From: Niallia sp. NCCP-28 | GTDB taxonomy: Bacteria; Bacillota; Bacilli; Bacillales; Cytobacillaceae | Assembly (NCBI RefSeq): GCF_023168165.1 | Contig: NZ_BQYJ01000019.1 | Coordinates: 1-39,128, forward strand | DNA: 39,128 bases | Direction: 5' to 3' | Shown: positions 31,862 through 39,128 of the stretch, piece after piece | How positions within the stretch are numbered: position 1 is the stretch's first letter | How the letters are laid out: each line of letters begins with the position of its first letter | Program-made: the position numbers and the translations under genes | Notes under the pieces: generated by a model | Database searches by the model: none | What the model was told of the DNA's origin: nothing | What the model saw: the letters and a program-made list of their open reading frames with translations, nothing else

Positions 31862-32018
31862 TGAAATACAAACCTCCAAATTTAAATAGAATAGTAAACT
31901 AATTTCTATTTTACTATATTTGGAGAAATACAACTAATAGGAATGATAAAAAATAGTAGAAAAGAAAAAAACGATAAATAATTATTATTCCTTAGTTCAG
32001 TAAAAATCTAGCAGCAGA

Positions 32019-32378
32019 TTAAGAATTTTCATTTGAATTAGCCGTTGATTCTTGTTCAAATAAAGAAAGTGCTTCTTTGCTTATAGTTAAAGAATCTTTA
32101 TTCTGGGATATTGTTTGTGCTTGAGTTTGAGAACTAATTTGACTGCCAGCAGTGTTGGTTGTTTTTAATGCTTGAATTTGTTCTTCAATTGCTTGAATTT
32201 GTTTTTTTATTTGTTCTACTTGTTTTTCTTTTTCAGCTTCTTTTAAATTTTCATTTTGTTCAAGTTGAGTTTGTTGTGCTTGCAGCTGTTGTTTTTGACT
32301 TTCCAATTTTTGCAGTTCATTATTCGAATTTGTAGAGATTGTATTGCTGATGCTTGAACTGATCGATGAAATGTTCAT
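32019..32378 (-). CDS. FlxA-like coiled-coil protein
   Basis: 119 residues. Ser/Asn-rich N terminus (NISSISSSISNTISTNSNN), then a long Gln/Glu/Lys coiled coil from about residue 21 to 70 (LESQKQQLQAQQTQLEQNEN, IKKQIQAIEEQIQAL) and a Ser/Thr/Gln-rich tail. This matches the FlxA-like family of unknown function. No signal peptide or membrane segment. The ATG follows AAAAGGGGAA. It lies between the transglycosylase and tlp genes; I see no flagellar gene nearby. Confidence 0.72.
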   Translation of the reverse strand: MNISSISSSISNTISTNSNNELQKLESQKQQLQAQQTQLEQNENLKEAEKEKQVEQIKKQIQAIEEQIQALKTTNTAGSQISSQTQAQTISQNKDSLTISKEALSLFEQESTANSNENS

Positions 32379-32546
32379 TATATAAATTCCCCTTTTTTAT
32401 AAAAATGTTATAGAAAAGTATAAGGAATATTTCTTAATATTTCCTTAAGAATATCTTCCTATAAATGTTAAAGGAAAAATGGATAATTAGATAAAAAATA
32501 ATCCAAAATACTTTAGTAACTATTTTTTATTAAGGAGGAAATGAAT

Positions 32547-32780
32547 ATGGTACAACATAAACCTAATCATGATGATCGTTCAGATAATGTGGAAAAATTG
32601 CAAGACATGGTGCAAAACACATTAGAAAATATCGATAAAGCAGAGGAAACAATGGCTTTTGCAAGTGGAGAAGAGAAAGCTAAAATTGAACAAAAAAATA
32701 AAAGAAGAGAGCAATCGATTCAGGGTTTTAGAGAAGAAATAGAAGATGAAGCTGCATCTCGAGAAAATGGCTATCAATAA
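32547..32780 (+). CDS. tlp: Small acid-soluble spore protein Tlp
   Basis: 77 residues. The Tlp family pattern is very clear: NHDDRSDNVEKLQDMVQNTL, then ENIDKAEETMAFASGEEK and the end EIEDEAASRENGYQ. Tlp proteins are made in the forespore and stored in the mature spore, so the host forms endospores. The ATG at 32547 is 8 bases from AAGGAGG and preferred over the one at 32541, which is too close. TGGATA about 70 bases upstream with CAAAATA could be a SigG-like promoter, but this is weak. A terminator follows at 32796-32830. Confidence 0.93.
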   Translation: MVQHKPNHDDRSDNVEKLQDMVQNTLENIDKAEETMAFASGEEKAKIEQKNKRREQSIQGFREEIEDEAASRENGYQ

Positions 32781-32795
32781 TATCTAATTTACAAT

Positions 32796-32832
32796 AAAAA
32801 ATGGGCGTAATTAAATAGACGCCCATTTTTTT
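32796..32832. terminator. Terminator of tlp
   Basis: Arms AAAAATGGGCGT and ACGCCCATTTTT with a T tail. The remainder of the gap to aldA, up to the promoter at 33131, shows nothing definite. Confidence 0.87.
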
Positions 32833-33130
32833 GATATAGAAGGAAAAAAAGAACTTATTTGATGATTGGCAGATACATATACAGTGCGTGATAAATGAAT
32901 GTACAAGAAGTAAGCTTTCCTGGAGAAGAAGGTAAGTGGAAACTTATTTTACAAAAATATACAATTATTTAACTTTGTATCAGAGAGCTGTCAGATATAG
33001 CATATGCTGATAATAATTAGTTCAATGTGGATAATTTTGGAAAACCTATAGAACAATGAAAATAAAAACAGTAAAAAACAATATCAAATAAAAACAAAAG
33101 AAAAGTAAAGTAAACGGAAGTCTGTTTTTG

Positions 33131-33178
33131 TTGACATTTAGAAAAATAAACCTCATAATTTATGTAAACGCTATATTA
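33131..33178 (+). promoter_or_regulatory. aldA promoter with a cre-like site downstream
   Basis: TTGACA (33131-33136), 17 bases, CATAAT (33154-33159). TGTAAACGCTATATTA (33163-33178) has a perfect left half of a cre site (TGNAARCG) and a poor right half. It sits over the start point, a repressing position. Confidence 0.55.
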
Positions 33179-33232
33179 AACGGGTGTTTTTATTGGCGCT
33201 TGCCTTTTTGATAACAGTGGGGAGGACATAAA

Positions 33233-34699
33233 ATGAGTACAAAAACAGAAACTAAACAATATCAAATGTATATCAATGGGGAATTTGTAGATTCAAAATC
33301 TGGTGAATATATTTCGGTATATAACCCTTCAACTGAAGAATTGATTTCACAAGTACCAAGCTGTACAGTAGAAGAAGTTCAAGAGGCGATAGATGTTGCA
33401 GAACAAGCACAAAAACAGTGGAAAAAGAAACCGGCAAGTGAGCGTGCAAAGTATCTAACAGCTTTAGCTGAAGAAATTCGAAAGAATAAAGAGTTTCTTG
33501 CACGTGTCATTTCAGAAGAACAGGGGAAGGTTCTTGCTCTATCTACTACAGAAGTTGAGTTTACAGCCGATTATATAGATTATATGGCGGGTATGGCTAG
33601 AAGCTATGAAGGGGAAATTTTGCAAAGTGATCGTCCTAATGAAAATATAATGATATTTAAAGAACCGATAGGAGTGGTAGCTGGATTTTTACCTTGGAAC
33701 TTTCCATTTTTCCTTGTTGCCAGAAAGGCGGCTCCAGCACTAGTTACTGGAAATGCAATTGTGATTAAACCTAGCAGCGAAACTCCTAACAATGCACTTG
33801 AGTTTGCTAAATTAGCAGAAAAAGTGGGGATGCCTAAAGGTGTATTTAATATTGTAACAGGTAGAGGCGCCACTGTCGGAGACAAGCTTGCTTCTAGTGA
33901 AAAAATCGGACTTGTAAGCTTAACAGGCAGTGTGAATGCAGGAGTAAGTGTGATGAAAGCCGCGAGCGATCATGTAACAAAAGTAAGTTTAGAGCTTGGA
34001 GGAAAAGCGCCGGCGATTGTGGCAGAAGATGCAGACCTTGATTTAGCTGTAAAGGCGATAGTAGATTCACGTGTTATTAACAGCGGACAAGTATGCAATT
34101 GTGCAGAGCGTGTTTATGTACATGAAAGCATCGCAGGAGCTTTTACTGCGAAAATAGTGGAAGCAATGAAAAAAGTGAGTTTTGGAAATCCATTAGAAGA
34201 AGAAAACTTAGATATGGGGCCTCTAGTAAGTAGACAAGCATTAGAATCTGTTGAAGCGATGGTAGATAGAGCTGTATCAGAAGGGGCACAAATTTTAACG
34301 GGCGGGAAACGAGCAGATAGGAAAGAAGGCCATTTTTATGAACCTACTGTATTAATTAATGTGAAACAAGATTCAGAGATTGTTCAGGAGGAAGTATTTG
34401 GACCAGTTTTGCCTATTTTAACTTTTAAAGATTTAGATGAAGCAATTGAGCTTGCTAATGATTGCCAATATGGTTTGACATCCTCCATTTATACAAAAGA
34501 TCTGGATACAGCTATGCGTGCAGCCAATGAATTATTATTTGGGGAAACCTATATTAATAGGGAAAACTTTGAAGCCATTCAAGGGTTTCATTCTGGAAGA
34601 AAAAAATCTGGCATCGGTGGGGCAGACGGCAAACACGGCTTAGACGAATTTCTGCAAACACATGTTGTTTATCTACAGCATAATCCTAATAAAAAATAA
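33233..34699 (+). CDS. aldA: Aldehyde dehydrogenase, lactaldehyde/glycolaldehyde type (AldA)
   Basis: 488 residues. The sequence follows E. coli AldA closely, including ADYIDYMAGMARSYEGEI, LPWNFPFFLVARKAAPAL, VSLELGGKAPAIVAEDADLD (Glu in LELGG), the catalytic Cys in INSGQVCNCAERVYV and the end RKKSGIGGADGKHGL. It oxidises L-lactaldehyde or glycolaldehyde with NAD, as in fucose, rhamnose or glycol breakdown. The ATG follows GGGGAGGA. Transcribed alone. A cre-like site in the promoter suggests catabolite control. Confidence 0.92.
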   Translation: MSTKTETKQYQMYINGEFVDSKSGEYISVYNPSTEELISQVPSCTVEEVQEAIDVAEQAQKQWKKKPASERAKYLTALAEEIRKNKEFLARVISEEQGKVLALSTTEVEFTADYIDYMAGMARSYEGEILQSDRPNENIMIFKEPIGVVAGFLPWNFPFFLVARKAAPALVTGNAIVIKPSSETPNNALEFAKLAEKVGMPKGVFNIVTGRGATVGDKLASSEKIGLVSLTGSVNAGVSVMKAASDHVTKVSLELGGKAPAIVAEDADLDLAVKAIVDSRVINSGQVCNCAERVYVHESIAGAFTAKIVEAMKKVSFGNPLEEENLDMGPLVSRQALESVEAMVDRAVSEGAQILTGGKRADRKEGHFYEPTVLINVKQDSEIVQEEVFGPVLPILTFKDLDEAIELANDCQYGLTSSIYTKDLDTAMRAANELLFGETYINRENFEAIQGFHSGRKKSGIGGADGKHGLDEFLQTHVVYLQHNPNKK

Positions 34700-34702
34700 G
34701 AA

Positions 34703-34738
34703 TACAAAAAATCCACCTATGTAGGTGGATTTTTTGTA
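34703..34738. terminator. Bidirectional terminator between aldA and nspC
   Basis: Perfect 17-bp stem (TACAAAAAATCCACCTA and its complement), 2-base apparent loop. Confidence 0.92.
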
Positions 34739-34742
34739 TCTA

Positions 34743-35882
34743 TTAAGATAATCTATTGCTGTAATCTTCATAAACAAATTGACGGATAACTTTCATGCCT
34801 TCTTCTTCGTTGTAGGAAGCAATTGCTGGCAAGTTTACGCCATTAAACATATGATTTTTGACCATTGTATAATGCGCCATATCACAGAAGATCAATCGAT
34901 CCCCTGGCTTTAATGGTTTGTCAAAAGAATAGTCTCCGATTACATCGCCTGCTAAACAAGTCATTCCGCCAAGTCTATAGGTATATTCCTTTTCCCCAGG
35001 CATATCAGCGCCAATAATATTAGGTCGATATGGCATTTCGAGAACGTCTGGCATATGACAAGTCGCAGAAGTATCTAATATAGCGATATCCATTCCGTTA
35101 TTGACAATATCAAGAACAGTTGTAGATAAGTATCCAGTATTTAAAGCTATTGCTTCGCCAGGCTCTAAATATACATCAACATCATATTTTTCTTTAATAA
35201 ACAGAATAGATTCAACAAGCGTTTCGATATCATAGTCTGGTCTTGTGATATGGTGCCCGCCGCCAAAGTTAATCCATTTCATTTTTTTAATGTATTCTCC
35301 AAATTTTTCATCCACTACTTTAATCGTACGCTTTAAAGTATCAGAATTTTGTTCGCACATTGTATGGAAATGAAGGCCATCGATGCCATCTAATTCTTCT
35401 GGTTTAAAATTAGCGAGAGTAACACCAAATCGTGAATATGGAGCACAAGGGTTATATAATTGAGTTTCAATTTCTGAATACTCCGGATTAATCCGAAGGC
35501 CTACATCAATTTTTTTATCTGCGTTTTTTACTTTATCTTTAAAACGATTCCACTGATCAAATGAATTAAAAACAATGTGATCCGTGTATTGCAGTAATTC
35601 ATCAAACTCACTATCAACATATGCCGGAGCATACGCATGAACTTCTTTCCCCATTTTTTCAAAACCTAGTCTAGCTTCAAATAGGGAACTTGATGTAACA
35701 CCTGCTAAGTATTTTCCTACTAAAGGAAATGTAGAGTGCATAGAAAAACCTTTTAACGCTAAAAGAATTTTTGCTCCTGTACGTTCTTGTACAGAATTTA
35801 ATAATTCTAGGTTTTTTGTTAATAATCTTTCATCTACAACATAACAAGGGGATGGTGCCTGATTAAAATCAATCTTTTTCAT
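34743..35882 (-). CDS. nspC: Carboxynorspermidine/carboxyspermidine decarboxylase
   Basis: 379 residues, PLP-dependent fold III enzyme. The PLP lysine is in ILLALKGFSMHS near residue 44. GLHFHTMCEQ, WINFGGGHH, YLEPGEAIAL and GMTCLAGDVIGDYSF are the other family marks. It removes the carboxyl group from carboxy(nor)spermidine to give the triamine. It is the second gene of a leftward pair, 10 bases after the carboxyspermidine dehydrogenase, so both act in one route. The ATG follows AGAGGA. Confidence 0.93.
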   Translation of the reverse strand: MKKIDFNQAPSPCYVVDERLLTKNLELLNSVQERTGAKILLALKGFSMHSTFPLVGKYLAGVTSSSLFEARLGFEKMGKEVHAYAPAYVDSEFDELLQYTDHIVFNSFDQWNRFKDKVKNADKKIDVGLRINPEYSEIETQLYNPCAPYSRFGVTLANFKPEELDGIDGLHFHTMCEQNSDTLKRTIKVVDEKFGEYIKKMKWINFGGGHHITRPDYDIETLVESILFIKEKYDVDVYLEPGEAIALNTGYLSTTVLDIVNNGMDIAILDTSATCHMPDVLEMPYRPNIIGADMPGEKEYTYRLGGMTCLAGDVIGDYSFDKPLKPGDRLIFCDMAHYTMVKNHMFNGVNLPAIASYNEEEGMKVIRQFVYEDYSNRLS

Positions 35883-35892
35883 TTCTGTCCTC

Positions 35893-37092
35893 TCAATCTA
35901 TAAGAGTTGGAGAGAAGTTCTCCTGCCATGGTAAACCATATTTATTTAGAGCATCCATAAATGGATCTGGATCGAATTCTTCTACATTATAGACGCCTGG
36001 TTTTTTCCATTCGCCTTTCATAATTAGCATAGCACCAATCATTGCAGGTACACCGGTTGTATAAGAAATAGCTTGTGATCCTACTTCTTGATAACATTCT
36101 TGGTGATCACAAATATTATATACATAATAAGATTTTGGCTTTCCGTCTTTTACACCTTGGATGATACAGCCAATATTTGTTTTTCCTTTTGTTCTAGGGC
36201 CTAAAGAAGCTGGATCTGGAAGAATCTCTTTTAAGAATTGTAATGGGATGATTTCTTTGCCTTCATACGTAATTGGTTCAATTGAAGTCATTCCAACATT
36301 TTCTAAAACTTTTAAGTGATTTAAATAGTTATCAGAGAAAGTCATCCAAAATCTGATGCGTTTAAGGTCTTTGATATTAACAGCAAGTGATTCTAATTCT
36401 TCATGATATAAAAGATAAATATTTTTAGGTCCTACTTGATCTAAATCATATTCTCTTTTTTCAGAAAGTGGAGGAGTTTCAATCCAATTTCCATTTTCCC
36501 AATAACGGCCGTTTGCTGTGATTTCACGAATATTAATTTCTGGATTAAAGTTTGTTGCAAAAGGGTAGCCATGATCTCCACCGTTTGCATCCACAATATC
36601 AATATAATGAATTTCATCAAAATGGTGTTTTTGAGCATATGCAGTAAATACTCCAGTTACACCTGGGTCGAATCCGCTTCCAAGCAATGCGGTTAAACCA
36701 GCTTCCTCGAACTTTTGTTTATACTCCCATTGCCACTTATACTCAAATTTAGCTGTTTCTGGCGGCTCGTAATTAGCTGTATCTAGATAATGAACACCTG
36801 TAGCTAAACATGCATCCATAATAGTTAAATCTTGATAAGGCAAAGCCACATTTATTACTACTTCCGGCTTAAAAGAATTGATTAGCTCAATTACTTCTTC
36901 CGTTTTATCAGCATCGACTTGAGCGACTGAAACTTTTGTTTTGCCACCGTCTAATTTATTTTTTAACGCTTCGCATTTAGAAAGCGTTCTGCTTGCAATA
37001 CAAATTTCTTCAAATACATCTGGCACCTGACAGCATTTATGTGCAACAACACTAGCTACACCGCCAGCACCAATAATTAATGCTTTTCCCAA
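35893..37092 (-). CDS. Saccharopine dehydrogenase family protein, carboxyspermidine synthase/dehydrogenase
   Basis: 399 residues. The N-terminal Rossmann motif ALIIGAGGVASVVAHKCCQV binds NADPH; GVHYLDTANYEPPE and LLGSGFDPGVTGVFTAYAQ are marks of the LYS1-like carboxynorspermidine synthase group. It condenses putrescine (or diaminopropane) with aspartate semialdehyde. The start is a TTG at 37092 after AAGGAGG with 9 bases spacing; no better ATG exists. Directly upstream of nspC, so the pair supplies spermidine without S-adenosylmethionine. A leftward TATAAT at 37146-37141 may be the -10. Confidence 0.9.
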   Translation of the reverse strand: MGKALIIGAGGVASVVAHKCCQVPDVFEEICIASRTLSKCEALKNKLDGGKTKVSVAQVDADKTEEVIELINSFKPEVVINVALPYQDLTIMDACLATGVHYLDTANYEPPETAKFEYKWQWEYKQKFEEAGLTALLGSGFDPGVTGVFTAYAQKHHFDEIHYIDIVDANGGDHGYPFATNFNPEINIREITANGRYWENGNWIETPPLSEKREYDLDQVGPKNIYLLYHEELESLAVNIKDLKRIRFWMTFSDNYLNHLKVLENVGMTSIEPITYEGKEIIPLQFLKEILPDPASLGPRTKGKTNIGCIIQGVKDGKPKSYYVYNICDHQECYQEVGSQAISYTTGVPAMIGAMLIMKGEWKKPGVYNVEEFDPDPFMDALNKYGLPWQENFSPTLID

Positions 37093-37334
37093 AATGAAAA
37101 ACCTCCTTCATAATCCTTTTGAAAAAATTCAATAAGGCTGATTATACAGAAAGTGTGTTAAATAATCCATAAAATCCGACAAAATATAATATTTTTTTTT
37201 AGTATATGCCATTTCTTTTGTTATATAGGCATTTTAGAAAGAAAAATTTTTATAGAATAATTTTATATTAGGGGGATTTTTATGAAATAAATGGATAGAA
37301 GACTCAAAGACTACTTTAAAACATAATAGAAAAA

Positions 37335-37395
37335 AGCAAAATATTATTTTGAAATCTTCTATCTAAAGTAAAAGATTTCAAAATAATATTTTGCT
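37335..37395 (-). terminator. Terminator of tRNA-Ala
   Basis: A perfect 24-bp inverted repeat (37335-37358 / 37372-37395) with a 13-base loop and, read leftwards, a T5 run. It lies 15 bases after the tRNA gene. Confidence 0.85.
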
Positions 37396-37409
37396 TGTTA
37401 GTTTTGTAT

Positions 37410-37485
<76 letters not shown>

Positions 37486-37608
37486 ATATAACTACTAATA
37501 ATTATACAATTTTTTTTATCATATTTCAATATCTTTTTATGAATTAAATAAGGTTTTATAAAGAAGAGATAAAATTTATTGCTAGTCTATCTCTTCTTTT
37601 GCAACAGT

Positions 37609-38301
37609 TTAATTTAAGCTTTCAACTTCTATCTGCTGTACCCCGTGCAATTCTCCAATATCTTGATATACATCTGTGATGCTCCTTTTATGATTTACAG
37701 TGACAATAAGAAGAATAGAATGCTCTCCTGTTTCTAAATCTTTAATGCGTACATGTTTAATGCCCATTTCAAGTTTTGCTACCGAATTAACGATAGAAGA
37801 AACGTTTTCTTTTTGAGGAACTTTAACTTTTATGCGAATTTCCTTTTCTCTTAATTGGCGAGGTCCTACTAGACTCATGAAAATCGGAATGTATTTAATG
37901 CTGAAAATTAACAGCAAAACCCCAGTGATACCGGCCGTATAATAACCGGCTCCAACAATAATCCCCATACCGCCAGCTCCCCAAACTAAAGCAGCAGTAG
38001 TTAGGCCAGAAATACTATCATTTCCTCTTCTTAGAATAACGCCGGCTCCTAAAAAACCAATTCCAGATACAATTTGAGCCGGCAAGCGCAATGGATCCAT
38101 CTGTATATTAACTTCATCGCTGCCAGGGAATTTATAGGCAGCTTCTATTGATACTATTGTTAATAAACAACTTACAATGCTAATAACTAAACTTGTTTTT
38201 AAACCCACTGGCTTACGTTTTATTTCTCTTTCTAGCCCAATGATAATGCCTAGAACAGTTGTAATTCCTAGTTTGATAAAAAGGTCATAATCAAAATACA
38301 T
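37609..38301 (-). CDS. MgtC/SapB family membrane protein
   Basis: 230 residues. The membrane part (residues 1-145, about five helices) has the family signatures LGIIIGLEREIKRKPVGLKT, RLPAQIVSGIGFLGAGVILR and GLTTAALVWGAGGMGIIVGAG. The C-terminal 80 residues form a small cytosolic ACT-like domain (EIRIKVKVPQKENVSSIVNS). Bacterial MgtC proteins are linked to Mg2+ limitation and to control of the ATP synthase, not clearly to transport. The ATG follows GATGGAGAT. No Mg2+ M-box is seen upstream. Confidence 0.9.
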   Translation of the reverse strand: MYFDYDLFIKLGITTVLGIIIGLEREIKRKPVGLKTSLVISIVSCLLTIVSIEAAYKFPGSDEVNIQMDPLRLPAQIVSGIGFLGAGVILRRGNDSISGLTTAALVWGAGGMGIIVGAGYYTAGITGVLLLIFSIKYIPIFMSLVGPRQLREKEIRIKVKVPQKENVSSIVNSVAKLEMGIKHVRIKDLETGEHSILLIVTVNHKRSITDVYQDIGELHGVQQIEVESLN

Positions 38302-38920
38302 TATATCTCCATCTTTCCAGTTAGTGTTTTGTATTATGTAAAGGTTACATCATTATTATAAAGAATGTAATAACCTCCTACTATAAAGTCTAAACAGGAA
38401 GTTAATGATATTATTTTATGAATAGTGTGATTTAGTTATTACGCTAGAAAATTTGCTTTTATGTTTATAATAAAAGATTAACTTCCTCAGGCGAGCAAAT
38501 CTTCAGTTTTAACCCCGACTTTATGTAGGGGAAAATCTGTTTTTTAACGCAGTTGATTCTGCAATTTCACATTTTTTAAGAAACAAAACTAATTGATTGC
38601 TTGTAATAATCTTTTGTTACGGCTATTTGGTGAGATGGGGTTTCATTAAGTAGATGAATGATATAGAGAATGATTTTATTTTTTTATACATCTAGGAAAG
38701 GCCAATGGAGTTTGTGTAGTTAATCTATTTTGACAGAGGATAAGTTTTTTAGAAGGAGTTCAAATATTCATTAATCATTTAAGCCGTTAGTGAGAAAGTT
38801 TAAGTATTGGATATAATAAAGGTTGTTTAGTGAAGTAGTATATGATAAAAAACATATAAATAGGTAGAAAATAAAATTCCCACTAAAACTAACCGATATT
38901 TTTAAAAAAATAGGAAAAAG
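38302..38920. other. Intergenic region upstream of the rRNA promoter
   Basis: About 620 AT-rich bases without a gene. An 11-bp inverted repeat (AGGAAGTTAAT 38396-38406 / ATTAACTTCCT 38477-38487) encloses 70 bases. A TATAAT at 38812-38817 lacks a good -35. Nothing else is recognised. Confidence 0.4.
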
Positions 38921-38923
38921 GGG

Positions 38924-39034
38924 TTGTATATTGAGTATTTTCATGGTATATTTATTTTCGTCCTAAACGAAAGGATAGTAAATAAAAAAACTTTCAAAAA
39001 GATATTGACTTAACAAATTTAAATATGATATATT
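38924..39034 (+). promoter_or_regulatory. Tandem rRNA operon promoters
   Basis: P1: TTGTAT (38924-38929), 17 bases, TATATT (38947-38952). P2: TTGACT (39005-39010), 18 bases, TATATT (39029-39034). Two spaced promoters before a boxA leader are typical of Bacillus rrn operons. Confidence 0.7.
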
Positions 39035-39066
39035 TATTGAGTCGCTTTTAGAAGTGAAGATGTACT

Positions 39067-39087
39067 TGCTCTTTGAAAACTGAACAG
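39067..39087 (+). promoter_or_regulatory. boxA antiterminator of the rRNA leader
   Basis: TGCTCTTT (39067-39074) is the classical boxA, followed by GAAAACTGAACA, the usual 16S leader sequence. The 16S rRNA gene should begin shortly after the window's right edge. Confidence 0.85.
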
Positions 39088-39128
39088 ACAAAACGTCAAC
39101 AATAATCGTTTTATAACTTCTATTATGA

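Noticed and set aside
38302-38560. Mg2+ M-box riboswitch before the MgtC-family gene
   Set aside because: Reading the minus strand, no stretch fits the conserved M-box core, and the gene start is only a short way from AT-rich sequence.

Overview
The window looks like chromosome from a low-GC, endospore-forming member of the Bacillaceae. The evidence is the AT-rich sequence, strong GGAGG-type ribosome binding sites, several TTG/GTG starts, a Tlp spore protein, a GsiB general-stress protein behind a SigB-type promoter, and the gene order yugI-yuzA-yugJ-pgi...yugO, which recalls the Bacillus subtilis yug region. The genus cannot be fixed from this piece. All calls come from reading the sequence; no database was searched.

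Layout. 0-6 kb is housekeeping: S1-domain protein YugI, small membrane protein YuzA, iron alcohol dehydrogenase YugJ, glucose-6-phosphate isomerase, a Cys-rich copper-storage protein and a YugO-type K+ channel. 6-10 kb is a cassette of GTP cyclohydrolase II, RibD, an FAD monooxygenase and a HAD phosphatase, behind an unusual double promoter with a perfect Fur-type box and a separate palindromic operator. 10-14 kb holds an Lrp regulator with a split chromate transporter, then adenine deaminase and a 300-bp terminal-inverted-repeat element. 14.5-16 kb has a 36-residue membrane peptide under a cre-like site, a small secreted protein and a cupin-HD-GYP protein. 16.3-19.4 kb is a quinone/electrophile-stress block: an Frm2-like nitroreductase, then flavin reductase, MhqD-like hydrolase, pirin and an unknown 90-residue protein. 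19.5-27 kb has gsiB, a HEXXH mini-protein, a three-gene surface glycosylation cassette and a two-component system. 27-30 kb has further oxidoreductases (NfrA, an SDR, a quinone-oxidoreductase-like MDR). 30-38 kb has a secreted lytic transglycosylase, an FlxA-like coiled coil, Tlp, AldA, a two-gene carboxyspermidine polyamine route, tRNA-Ala(GGC) and an MgtC-family protein. The last 200 bases are an rRNA operon promoter and leader with boxA; the 16S gene lies beyond the window.

How it fits together. The most interesting theme is redox and electrophile stress. The promoters of the ribA-ribD cassette and of the nitroreductase carry related palindromes (TTACTTAC-5-GTAAGTAA and TTAATTAC-5-GTAAGTGA). 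Both begin at exactly the last base of the -10 box and resemble the TACT-N7-AGTA boxes of HxlR/DUF24 redox repressors such as YodB. The next operon carries an MhqR-type palindrome over its -10. The ribA promoter region also has a consensus Fur box over the -10 of a second, upstream promoter. This suggests flavin-precursor supply wired to iron and thiol/quinone stress instead of the usual FMN riboswitch, which I do not see here. Dispersed MITE-like repeats sit between several genes.
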